NCBI GenBank assembly: GCA_017999235.1 | Contig: JAGOBN010000169.1 | Coordinates: forward strand, 1 to 7,763 | From: Anaerolineales bacterium | GTDB lineage: Bacteria > Chloroflexota > Anaerolineae > Anaerolineales > UBA6663 | Direction of reading: 5' to 3' | Length of the DNA: 7,763 bases | Shown: one piece after another, positions 1-5,228 of the stretch | Layout: each line of letters begins with the position of its first letter | Numbering within the stretch: position 1 is the stretch's first letter | The notes under the pieces: generated by a model | The model's input: the letters and a program-made list of their open reading frames with translations, nothing else | Database searches by the model: none | What the model was told of the DNA's origin: nothing | Position numbers and translations under genes: made by a program

Positions 1-1
1 G

Positions 2-292
2 CGCAACTTCTCCGGGATGATCACGTTCCAGACGGCGGATGGCCCGCGCGCGGCGCGGGTATTGAGCCAACGGCTGGGCCTGATCCACTACGCCGTCTCG
101 CTGGGCCACCACCGCAGCCTGCTGTTCTATATCGATACGGCGGATCTGCTGGCGACGTCGTTTGCGTTGGACGCCGGCCAGGCGGAGGCCTACCGCGCGT
201 ACGCCGGCGCCGGCGTTTTCCGCTTTTCGGTGGGGCTGGAAGACGCGGCCGATATCTGCCAGGACCTCGACCAGGCGCTGGCCGCCCTCTAG
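2..292 (+). CDS. C-terminal fragment of a Cys/Met-metabolism PLP-dependent enzyme (methionine gamma-lyase / cystathionine gamma-synthase type)
   Basis: The reading frame is open from the window edge (codon at 2-4) to TAG at 290-292, giving 96 residues, so the PLP lysine and most of the protein lie outside. The fragment opens with RNFSGMITFQ, which fits the start of the small C-terminal domain of this fold-type I family, and closes with FRFSVGLEDAADICQDLDQAL-like sequence. The Arg of FRFSVGLED corresponds to the arginine that binds the substrate carboxylate in cystathionine beta-lyase. The usual HPASMTH stretch after the VSLG motif is replaced by an LLFYIDTADLL-type sequence, so the exact reaction (gamma-lyase, gamma-synthase or a divergent relative) cannot be assigned. 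These enzymes are cytoplasmic and act on sulfur amino acids. It converges on pnp and ends 41 bases before the shared terminator. The family call is fairly secure; the substrate is not. Confidence 0.75.
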   Translation, partial: RNFSGMITFQTADGPRAARVLSQRLGLIHYAVSLGHHRSLLFYIDTADLLATSFALDAGQAEAYRAYAGAGVFRFSVGLEDAADICQDLDQALAAL

Positions 293-332
293 GCAATCCG
301 GGCACCGCCGGGCTCCCGGCCCGGGAAATAGA

Positions 333-365
333 AAAAGCCTCCCGCGGAAAATGCGGGAGGCTTTT
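333..365. terminator. Bidirectional rho-independent terminator between the PLP enzyme gene and pnp
   Basis: A perfect 13-base inverted repeat (333-345 and 353-365, AAAAGCCTCCCGC and its complement) encloses a 7-base loop. The run of A on the left and of T on the right gives a GC-rich stem followed by a U tract on either strand. It lies 41 bases after the + strand stop and 21 bases after the pnp stop on the - strand, as expected for two converging genes that share one terminator. Confidence 0.9.
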
Positions 366-385
366 GTTTCCAGCGTTTCAGGCGT

Positions 386-2662
386 TTAGCGCCGCGGGCC
401 GCCGCCGCCCGGGCGCCGGTCGCCGCCGCGCCCGCCGCGGTCACCCCCGCCGCGTCCGCCGCGGTCACCGCCGCGCTCCCCGCCGCGTCCGCCCCGGTCG
501 CCGCCCCCGCCGGGCTTCCGGTCACGGGCCTGGGCTTCCTCGAGCGTCCAGCCTTCCAGCACGGCCTGCCGGCTGAGCCGGACTTTGCCGTTGTCGTCAA
601 CGGCGGTCACCATCACGGTCAACTCGTCACCGACATTGGCCACATCTTCCACGCGCTCGATGCGCTCGGAGGCCAGCTGCGAGATGTGCACCAAGCCGTC
701 GGTGCCCGGGATCAGCTCGACGAAGGCGCCAAAGGACTCCACGCGCACCACCTTGCCGGTGTAGATCGTGCCGACCTTGACGCTCTCGGTCATGCTTTCG
801 ATCGTCTCGCGGGCGCGGCGCGCGCCCTCGCCATTGGAGCTGGCGATGAACACGGTGCCGTCGTCCTCGATGTCGATCTTGGTGCCGGTGTCTTCCTGCA
901 GCTTGCGGATGTTCTTGCCGCCCGGCCCGATGATGGCGCCGATCTTATCCGGGTCCACCTTGACGGTGATGATGCGCGGCGCGTACTGCGAGAGGTCCGG
1001 GCGCGGGGCCGGGATCAGGCCGGCCATGAATTCCAGGATCTCGCCGCGCGCTTCGCGCGCCTGGGCCAGCGCTTCCGAGAGCAGCTGGGTGGTCAGGCCC
1101 TTGATCTTGATGTCCATTTGCAGGGCCGTGATGCCCAGCGCGGTGCCGGTCACCTTGAAGTCCATATCCCCCAGATGGTCTTCGATGCCCTGGATGTCGG
1201 TCAGTACCACGTACTGGCCGGTGTTGTTGTAGATATCGGTCACCAGGCCCATAGCGATGCCGGCCACCGGCGCCTTGATCGGCACGCCGGCGTCCATCAG
1301 GGCCAGGGTCGAGCCGCAGGTGGACGCCATCGAGGTGGAGCCGTTGGAGGACAGCGCCTCGGAGACCAGCCGCAGGGTGTACGGGAACTCGTCCTTGCTG
1401 GGCAGCACCGGGATCAAGGCGCGCTCGGCCAGGGCGCCGTGGCCCACTTCACGCCGGCTCTGGCCGCGCATCGGCCGCGTCTCGCCGGTGCTGAAGGGCG
1501 GGAAGTTGTAGTGGTGCATGTAGCGCTTCTCGTCGTCGGGCGAGAGCGTATCCAGCTCCTGCGCGTCGCGCGGGGTGCCGAGCGTGGCCACCGTGAGCAC
1601 CTGGGTCTCACCGCGCGTGAACAGGCCGGAGCCGTGGGCGCGCGGGCTCAGGCCCACCTCGCCCCACAGCGGCCGGATCTGCTTGTGGGTGCGGCCGTCC
1701 GGGCGGAGGCCCTGGCTCAGGATGGTGTCGCGCACCACTTCCTGCTCCAGATCATGCAGGATGCCGCTGAGCGTGGCGCCCTTGACCGTCGGCTGGTCCG
1801 CGAAGGCGGCCACCACTTCGGTCTTCAGGGCGTCGTATGCGGCGGCGCGCGCGCTCTTGTCCTGCGGCGCGGCCACGGCCTTCATCCGGTCGCCCACGAT
1901 CTCGCGCACCTTGGCCACCACCTCGGCCGGGTATCCGAACTTGGGGTAATCCGTGCGCTTGGCCTTGCCGATTTCGCGCTGCATCTGCTCTTGCAGGTCG
2001 ATCAGCGCCTGGATGGCCTGATGGCCGAAGGCCAGGGCTTCCACCATTTTCTCTTCCGGCACTTCGTTGGCGCCGCATTCCACCATGACAATGGCGGTGC
2101 GGGTGCCGGCCAGGCGCAGGTCGAGGTCGGAGTTGTCCATCTGCTCGAAGGACGGGTTGATCACGAACTGGCCGTCGATCAGGCCCACGCGGCAGGCGCC
2201 CACCGGCCCGTCGAAGGGCGCGACGCCGAACGGCACATCCGAGATGGTCAGCGCGGCCGAGGCGGCCAGGATGGCCAGCACGTCGGGCTGGTTCACCTGA
2301 TCCACCGACAGGGGCGTGACGATGATCTGGACGTCGTTGCGGAAGTCAGCGGGGAAGAGCGGGCGCAGCGGGCGGTCGATCAGGCGCGCGGTGAGGATGG
2401 CGCCTTCGCCCGGCCGGCCTTCGCGGCGGAAGAACGAGCCCGGGATGCGGCCGGCGGCGTAGAGCTTCTCTTCGTAGTCCACGCTGAGCGGGAAGAAGTC
2501 AATGCCTTCCCGCGGCTGGCTGGACATGGTGGCGGCCGCCAAGAGCATGGTGTCGCCCACGCGCAGGGTGACGGCGCCGCCGGCCAGGCCGGCCAGTTTG
2601 CCGGTCTCCAGCGTCAGCGGCTGGCCGGCAAAGTCGATCGTATACTGTTTCACTTGCGGCAT
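386..2662 (-). CDS. pnp: Polynucleotide phosphorylase (polyribonucleotide nucleotidyltransferase)
   Basis: This 758-residue protein degrades RNA 3'-5' using phosphate, releasing nucleoside diphosphates, and can also add tails. In known relatives it works as a trimer, often in an RNA degradosome. Visible in order are a first RNase PH domain with the FFRR RNA-contact loop (77-80), an all-alpha linker (about 220-310), and a second RNase PH domain. The latter has the conserved GSTSMAS stretch (441-447) and EDHLGDMDF with Asp495 and Asp501, matching the catalytic/metal-binding Asp486 and Asp492 of the E. coli enzyme. A KH domain with GPGG (579-582), an S1 domain (about 629-697) and a Gly/Arg tail (717-758) follow. 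The tail makes it longer than the roughly 700-residue norm. The ATG at 2662 has AGGAGA at 2671-2676, 8 bases away, and the usual family N-terminus. The gene lies downstream of rpsO but has its own promoter and a structured leader. Confidence 0.98.
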   Translation of the reverse strand: MPQVKQYTIDFAGQPLTLETGKLAGLAGGAVTLRVGDTMLLAAATMSSQPREGIDFFPLSVDYEEKLYAAGRIPGSFFRREGRPGEGAILTARLIDRPLRPLFPADFRNDVQIIVTPLSVDQVNQPDVLAILAASAALTISDVPFGVAPFDGPVGACRVGLIDGQFVINPSFEQMDNSDLDLRLAGTRTAIVMVECGANEVPEEKMVEALAFGHQAIQALIDLQEQMQREIGKAKRTDYPKFGYPAEVVAKVREIVGDRMKAVAAPQDKSARAAAYDALKTEVVAAFADQPTVKGATLSGILHDLEQEVVRDTILSQGLRPDGRTHKQIRPLWGEVGLSPRAHGSGLFTRGETQVLTVATLGTPRDAQELDTLSPDDEKRYMHHYNFPPFSTGETRPMRGQSRREVGHGALAERALIPVLPSKDEFPYTLRLVSEALSSNGSTSMASTCGSTLALMDAGVPIKAPVAGIAMGLVTDIYNNTGQYVVLTDIQGIEDHLGDMDFKVTGTALGITALQMDIKIKGLTTQLLSEALAQAREARGEILEFMAGLIPAPRPDLSQYAPRIITVKVDPDKIGAIIGPGGKNIRKLQEDTGTKIDIEDDGTVFIASSNGEGARRARETIESMTESVKVGTIYTGKVVRVESFGAFVELIPGTDGLVHISQLASERIERVEDVANVGDELTVMVTAVDDNGKVRLSRQAVLEGWTLEEAQARDRKPGGGGDRGGRGGERGGDRGGRGGGDRGGRGGDRRPGGGGPRR
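389..514 (-). repeat. Low-complexity RGG-type tail coding tract at the 3' end of pnp
   Basis: Codons for residues 717-758 encode almost only Gly, Arg and Asp. Three copies of DRGGRGG are separated by short Gly/Glu spacers, and the tail ends in PGGGGPRR. At DNA level this is a near-repeat of CCGCCGCGGTCACC-like units, so it is prone to length variation. RGG-rich segments in other proteins bind RNA without sequence specificity, are intrinsically disordered, and occur on bacterial DEAD-box helicases and RNA chaperones. Here the tail follows directly after the S1 domain and should extend the RNA-binding surface. That role is inferred. Confidence 0.85.
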
Positions 2663-2673
2663 AAGTTGAGTCT

Positions 2674-2740
2674 CCTTTTATGCCAGGCGCGCACCTTGTT
2701 TCCACAAGGCACGGCCCCATTAAAGCCCGGCATAAAAAGG
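2674..2740 (-). promoter_or_regulatory. Long hairpin in the pnp leader that includes the Shine-Dalgarno sequence
   Basis: On the pnp transcript, bases 2740-2725 pair with 2688-2674 to make a 15-bp stem with one bulged U. It begins CCUUUUUAUGCC on the 5' arm and ends GGCAUAAAAGG on the 3' arm. After an asymmetric internal loop, a 10-bp stem (2704-2713 with 2690-2699, two G-U pairs) is capped by a GGAA tetraloop. The 3' arm of the outer stem contains the AAGG of the Shine-Dalgarno sequence, so folding should hinder ribosome entry. E. coli pnp is controlled through a 5' leader hairpin cut by RNase III and then removed by PNPase itself. Similar feedback is plausible here but is inferred. Confidence 0.75.
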
Positions 2741-2760
2741 TCAGGGACTGGAGATTGGCA

Positions 2761-2783
2761 TCAACGGCCGCCGGGACCGTTGA
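2761..2783 (-). promoter_or_regulatory. Upstream hairpin in the pnp leader
   Basis: A perfect 7-bp dyad (2761-2767 with 2777-2783, TCAACGG and its complement) encloses a 9-base loop. It lies within the predicted 5' untranslated region of pnp, 21 bases upstream of the Shine-Dalgarno hairpin. Its role is unknown; it may be part of the same leader fold. Confidence 0.5.
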
Positions 2784-2802
2784 ACTGTGCCAGTATCCAA
2801 TT

Positions 2803-2821
2803 CCCGACCGCGCTGGCCGGG
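2803..2821 (-). promoter_or_regulatory. 5'-terminal hairpin of the predicted pnp transcript
   Basis: Bases 2821-2815 pair with 2809-2803 on the RNA (CCCGGCC with GGUCGGG, one G-U pair) around a 5-base loop. The predicted transcript start is near 2828, so this stem would sit about seven bases from the 5' end, where a stem can slow 5'-end-dependent decay. That function is inferred. Confidence 0.5.
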
Positions 2822-2834
2822 CAGTTGAAATAGA

Positions 2835-2863
2835 ATTATAGGCGGACTCGCCGGCAACGGCAA
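2835..2863 (-). promoter_or_regulatory. Housekeeping-sigma promoter for pnp
   Basis: Reading the - strand, TTGCCG (2863-2858) is followed by exactly 17 bases and then a perfect TATAAT (2840-2835). The predicted start is near 2828, which gives a leader of about 165 bases. The promoter lies downstream of the rpsO terminator, so pnp can be transcribed independently of rpsO. Confidence 0.8.
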
Positions 2864-2876
2864 TCACGCTTAAATC

Positions 2877-2904
2877 AAAACCGAGGCCGGGCGGCCTCGG
2901 TTTT
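2877..2904 (-). terminator. Rho-independent terminator downstream of rpsO
   Basis: A perfect 12-bp stem (2877-2888 with 2893-2904, AAAACCGAGGCC and its complement) is closed by a 4-base loop and followed on the - strand by TTTT and an AT-rich stretch. It starts 19 bases past the rpsO stop. It would separate rpsO transcription from pnp, although partial read-through remains possible. Confidence 0.9.
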
Positions 2905-2923
2905 ATGGTTAGACGAGTGGGAC

Positions 2924-3199
2924 TTATTTGTTGCGGCGCAGGCTCAAGCGGGCCACCAGGGCTTCATAGGCCTTGGGATCGCGCTTGCTCAGGTAGATCA
3001 GGTGGCGCCGGCGCGCCCCGACCATCTTGAGCAGGCCCCGGCGCGAGGCTTCGTCGCCGCGGTGGATCTTCAGATGCTCGGTGAGCTGGTTGATGCGTTT
3101 GGTCAGAATGGCCACTTGCACTTCCGGCGACCCGGTGTCGCCGTCGTGCCGGTGGTAGTCGGTGATGATCTGTTGCTTCAGGTCTTTATCCATGGTCAT
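2924..3199 (-). CDS. rpsO: 30S ribosomal protein S15
   Basis: This 91-residue protein has the standard S15 length (about 89). S15 binds the central domain of 16S rRNA (helices 20-22) early in 30S assembly and contributes to a subunit bridge. Signatures seen are [13 protein letters not shown] (21-33), [19 protein letters not shown] (39-56 region) and the basic end RLSLRRNK. His42, Asp49 and Ser52 match the rRNA-contacting residues known in S15. Two ATGs occur, at 3199 and 3193. The first is preferred because AAGGAG at 3210-3215 lies 10 bases upstream of it, against 16 for the second. The gene has its own promoter and terminator and precedes pnp, the common bacterial order. In several bacteria S15 represses its own mRNA through a folded leader. 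Confidence 0.98.
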   Translation of the reverse strand: MTMDKDLKQQIITDYHRHDGDTGSPEVQVAILTKRINQLTEHLKIHRGDEASRRGLLKMVGARRRHLIYLSKRDPKAYEALVARLSLRRNK

Positions 3200-3224
3200 G
3201 ACTTCTGCGCTCCTTATCGGCAGG

Positions 3225-3279
3225 TCACCCGTCTGCGAGTTGGTTTCAACCCGGCTGCGGGTCTAGTCAAATAGGGTGA
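3225..3279 (-). promoter_or_regulatory. Possible folded leader of rpsO
   Basis: In the predicted rpsO 5' untranslated region, UCACCC near the transcript start (3279-3274) can pair with GGGUGA (3230-3225), enclosing a small hairpin ACCCG-CAGC-CGGGU (3262-3249). This is a candidate S15 autoregulatory leader by position only. I could not match it to a known S15 leader class, and the pairings are short. Confidence 0.35.
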
Positions 3280-3288
3280 ATGGGCCGG

Positions 3289-3317
3289 ATTATAACAAGC
3301 GGCGGGAGAGTCGTCTA
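3289..3317 (-). promoter_or_regulatory. Housekeeping-sigma promoter for rpsO
   Basis: On the - strand TAGACG (3317-3312, four of six matches to TTGACA) is followed by 17 bases and then a perfect TATAAT (3294-3289). Transcription would start near 3282, leaving a leader of about 83 bases. The -35 element lies only 22 bases after the stop of the upstream ggt-like gene, and no strong terminator is visible between them. Read-through from that gene is therefore possible. Confidence 0.7.
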
Positions 3318-3338
3318 GGCCGCGGCGCGGAGCGGCGC

Positions 3339-4982
3339 CTAAAACCCCAGCGCGCAGCCATCGGCGCGCGGATCGCTGCCGGCCCACAAGACGCCGTCCG
3401 GGTCGCGGCGGATGATCTGGCCGCGCCCGAAGGTGGCGCGGGCGAAGCCGCCGAGGTTGGCGCGCACCGGATGTCCGCGCTGCTGGAGGGCCGCCGCCAG
3501 GGCGGCCGGCAGACCGGCCTCCAACTGCACCGCGCCGCCGGCCGCGCCGTCGTCAATGCAGAAGCGCGGCCGGTCCAGCGCCGCCTGCGGGTCCAAGCGG
3601 TCGTCCACCAGCCCGACCACCACTTGCGTGTGGCCTTGCGGCTGCATGAAGCCGCCCATCACGCCAAACGGCCCATACAACGAGCCGTCGGCGCGGGTGA
3701 GCAGGCCGGGGATGATGGTGTGGTACGGACGCTTGCCGGGCGCGAGCGCGTTGGGGTGGCCGGGCTCCAGCGAGAAATTGTGGCCGCGGTTCTGCAGGCT
3801 GAAACCCCAGGATTGGCCGGCCGCGTCTTCCGGCACCAGACCGGTGCCAAAGCCCATGTAGTTGCTGTTGATGAGCGAACAGGCGTTGCCGTGTCCGTCC
3901 ACGGCGCATAGATACACGGTGCCGGAGGCGGCCACCGGCGCGCCGCGCCGGACGTCGGCCAGCGCGCGGCCGGGATCAATCAGCCGGCGGCGCTCAGCCG
4001 CGTACGCGTCGGAGAGCAGGCCGGCCAGCGGGATCGCCGAGAAAGCGGGATCGGCCACATACCAGCGGCTGTCGGCGAAGGCCAGACGCAGGGCTTCAAT
4101 TAACAGGTGCCAGCGCTCGACGCTCAGGGGGGCCAAGTTGGCGAGGTCGAAACCATTCAAGAGCTTCAGCGCCAGGAGCGCCGTCAGGCCCTGCCCGTTG
4201 GGCGGACATTCCCAGACGCGCAGGCCGCGATAAGCCACGCTGAGCGGCGTGTCCCAGGTGGAAGTGTGGGCGGCGAGGTCGGCCTCGGTCAGCACGCCGC
4301 CGGCCGCCTGCACGCGGTGGGCGATGGCGCGCGCGATTTCGCCCTGATAGAAGGCGTCCTTGCCGCCGGCCGCCACCGCGCGGAGGGTGCGGGCCAGACC
4401 GGGGTTGGTGAAGATCTCGCCGGGGCGCGGCCCGCGGCCGTCAAGCGTCAACGCCCGGCCGCCGGGTGTGCGCGCCAAACGCTCGGCGGAGCGGCCCCAG
4501 AAATGGCTGGTGATGGGGGCCACCGGGAAACCGGCCTCGGCCAGTTCGATGGCCGGCGCCAGGAGCTCGCTCAGGGGCAGGGAGCCGTGCCGCGCTATCA
4601 GGTCGCACCAGCCGGCGCAGGCGCCGGGGACGGTGATTGTGTGGGCATGGTAAGGGTCCGCCAGCGCGGCGCCGGCCGCCAGCCCCTGGCGCTGAATCAG
4701 CTGAATGGAAAGACCGGCCGGCGCGCGGCCGGAACCGTTGAGCGCGGTCACGGCCCGGGTGTCCGCGTCGTAGTACAGCGCGAACATATCACCGCCGATT
4801 CCGGTCGAGGTCGGTTCGGTGACGTTGAGCACGGCGGCCATGGCTACGGCGGCGTCGGCGGCCCGACCGCCCTGCCGCAAAATGCCCAAACCGGCCTGGG
4901 AGGCGAGCGGCTGGCTGGCGGCCACGGCGCCGCGCCGGGCCAGGATCGGTGAGCGGTAAGAGTTAAAGGCAGGTTCCCACAT
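3339..4982 (-). CDS. ggt: Gamma-glutamyltransferase family protein, cytoplasmic (YwrD-like)
   Basis: The 547-residue protein belongs to the Ntn-hydrolase gamma-glutamyltransferase family, which cleaves or transfers gamma-glutamyl groups (for example from glutathione) and matures by self-cleavage. Visible are the N-terminal AASQPLASQAGLGIL (21-35), EPTSTGIGGDMFA (56-68), the cleavage site SGTVYLCAVDGHGNACSL with candidate nucleophile Thr355, GGFMQPQGH (443-451) and the terminal SDPRADGCALGF. Self-cleavage would give subunits of about 354 and 193 residues. No signal peptide is present, unlike periplasmic Ggt, so it should act in the cytoplasm; GGFMQPQGH is typical of the YwrD-like branch. ATG at 4982 is chosen because the protein then starts as relatives do and because the promoter at 4989-5017 predicts transcription from that base. 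The frame is open further upstream, but that extension reads through the promoter. Substrate specificity is unknown. It diverges from the Liv operon. Confidence 0.92.
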   Translation of the reverse strand: MWEPAFNSYRSPILARRGAVAASQPLASQAGLGILRQGGRAADAAVAMAAVLNVTEPTSTGIGGDMFALYYDADTRAVTALNGSGRAPAGLSIQLIQRQGLAAGAALADPYHAHTITVPGACAGWCDLIARHGSLPLSELLAPAIELAEAGFPVAPITSHFWGRSAERLARTPGGRALTLDGRGPRPGEIFTNPGLARTLRAVAAGGKDAFYQGEIARAIAHRVQAAGGVLTEADLAAHTSTWDTPLSVAYRGLRVWECPPNGQGLTALLALKLLNGFDLANLAPLSVERWHLLIEALRLAFADSRWYVADPAFSAIPLAGLLSDAYAAERRRLIDPGRALADVRRGAPVAASGTVYLCAVDGHGNACSLINSNYMGFGTGLVPEDAAGQSWGFSLQNRGHNFSLEPGHPNALAPGKRPYHTIIPGLLTRADGSLYGPFGVMGGFMQPQGHTQVVVGLVDDRLDPQAALDRPRFCIDDGAAGGAVQLEAGLPAALAAALQQRGHPVRANLGGFARATFGRGQIIRRDPDGVLWAGSDPRADGCALGF

Positions 4983-4988
4983 GGCGCC

Positions 4989-5017
4989 AGTGTACGCGCC
5001 GCTCGGCGCGGGGTCAA
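4989..5017 (-). promoter_or_regulatory. Promoter for the ggt-like gene, probably giving a leaderless mRNA
   Basis: On the - strand TTGACC (5017-5012, five of six) is followed by 17 bases and TACACT (4994-4989, four of six). A start seven bases past the -10 box falls on 4982, the A of the ATG. No Shine-Dalgarno sequence precedes that ATG, which fits a leaderless transcript. Confidence 0.55.
4995..5010. promoter_or_regulatory. Dyad filling the ggt promoter spacer (possible operator)
   Basis: A perfect inverted repeat CGCGCC-GCTC-GGCGCG occupies 16 of the 17 bases between the -35 and -10 elements. A regulator bound here would block polymerase. GC-rich DNA produces such dyads by chance fairly often, so the operator role is tentative. 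Confidence 0.35.
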
Positions 5018-5032
5018 CCATTCCCCGAATGG
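5018..5032. promoter_or_regulatory. Dyad abutting the -35 element of the ggt promoter (possible operator)
   Basis: A perfect inverted repeat CCATTC-CCC-GAATGG sits directly upstream of the -35 hexamer at 5012-5017. It is less GC-rich than its surroundings and lies in the divergent intergenic region, a usual place for a regulator site. No regulator gene is visible in the window. Confidence 0.35.
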
Positions 5033-5062
5033 GGGAGTGGAAAAATGGGCTGGCCCAAGCCC

Positions 5063-5091
5063 TTGCTGATTCGCCGGAGAGCGATGATAAT
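5063..5091 (+). promoter_or_regulatory. Candidate promoter for the Liv operon
   Basis: TTGCTG (5063-5068, three of six) is followed by 17 bases and GATAAT (5086-5091, five of six). A start near 5098 would give a leader of about 130 bases before livK. It is the best match I found on the + strand of the divergent gap, but it is weaker than the pnp and rpsO promoters. Confidence 0.4.
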
Positions 5092-5135
5092 GCCCCCCAC
5101 CTTAGCCATCCCGGCGAAACACAACTTAAGGAGGC

Positions 5136-5172
5136 CATATCGACAAAAGCTCACGGCTTTTTTTCGGCTATG
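5136..5172 (+). promoter_or_regulatory. Imperfect hairpin with U run in the livK leader
   Basis: AAAAGC (5145-5150) pairs with GCTTTT (5156-5161) around a 5-base loop, followed by three further T. CGA (5141-5143) with TCG (5164-5166) and CATA (5136-5139) with TATG (5169-5172) can extend it imperfectly. It resembles a weak terminator or attenuator inside the predicted leader, 57 bases before the livK start. An unused AAGGAGG (5128-5134) lies just upstream. Its function is unproven. Confidence 0.35.
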
Positions 5173-5228
5173 AGTCTGTTTCGACGCAAGTGACGCACGC
5201 ACGGACCATTTCTAGGAGAAGAAGACAC

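Noticed and set aside
686..2833. 715-codon open frame on the + strand opposite pnp
   Set aside because: It is a mirror of the strongly biased pnp codons, with His/Asp/Gly/Ala-rich composition and no recognisable domain or ribosome site.
3324..3339. GGCGC/GCGCC dyad at the ggt stop as a terminator
   Set aside because: It is a five-base stem with no T run on either side, expected by chance in this base composition.
4107..4952. 281-codon + strand frame opposite the ggt-like gene
   Set aside because: It has shadow composition (Gly/Gln/Arg/Ala) and lies wholly inside a well-supported gene on the other strand.
5084..5089. TATCAT on the - strand as a -10 box for ggt
   Set aside because: No acceptable -35 lies 16-18 bases upstream (GGGATG at the 17-base position), and the 4989-5017 promoter fits better.
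4983..5138. N-terminal extension of the ggt-like protein (starts at 5138 or 5021)
   Set aside because: The extension reads through the -35/-10 elements and dyads, has no ribosome site, and is absent from the family's usual N-terminus.
5145..5164. Terminator call for the AAAAGC/GCTTTT hairpin with T run
   Set aside because: The stem is only 6 bp and mostly A-T, and no + strand gene ends upstream; it is kept only as a possible attenuator in the livK leader.
5014..5202. Short - strand frame (62 codons) in the ggt/liv gap, with an internal start reading MAKVGGIIIALRR
   Set aside because: It has no Shine-Dalgarno sequence, overlaps the ggt promoter elements and livK leader, and resembles no family; it is most likely chance.
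5190..5228. Earlier ATG of the livK frame, adding 13 Arg-rich residues
   Set aside because: It would precede a complete lipoprotein signal peptide, and the AGGAG at 5214-5218 serves the ATG at 5229.
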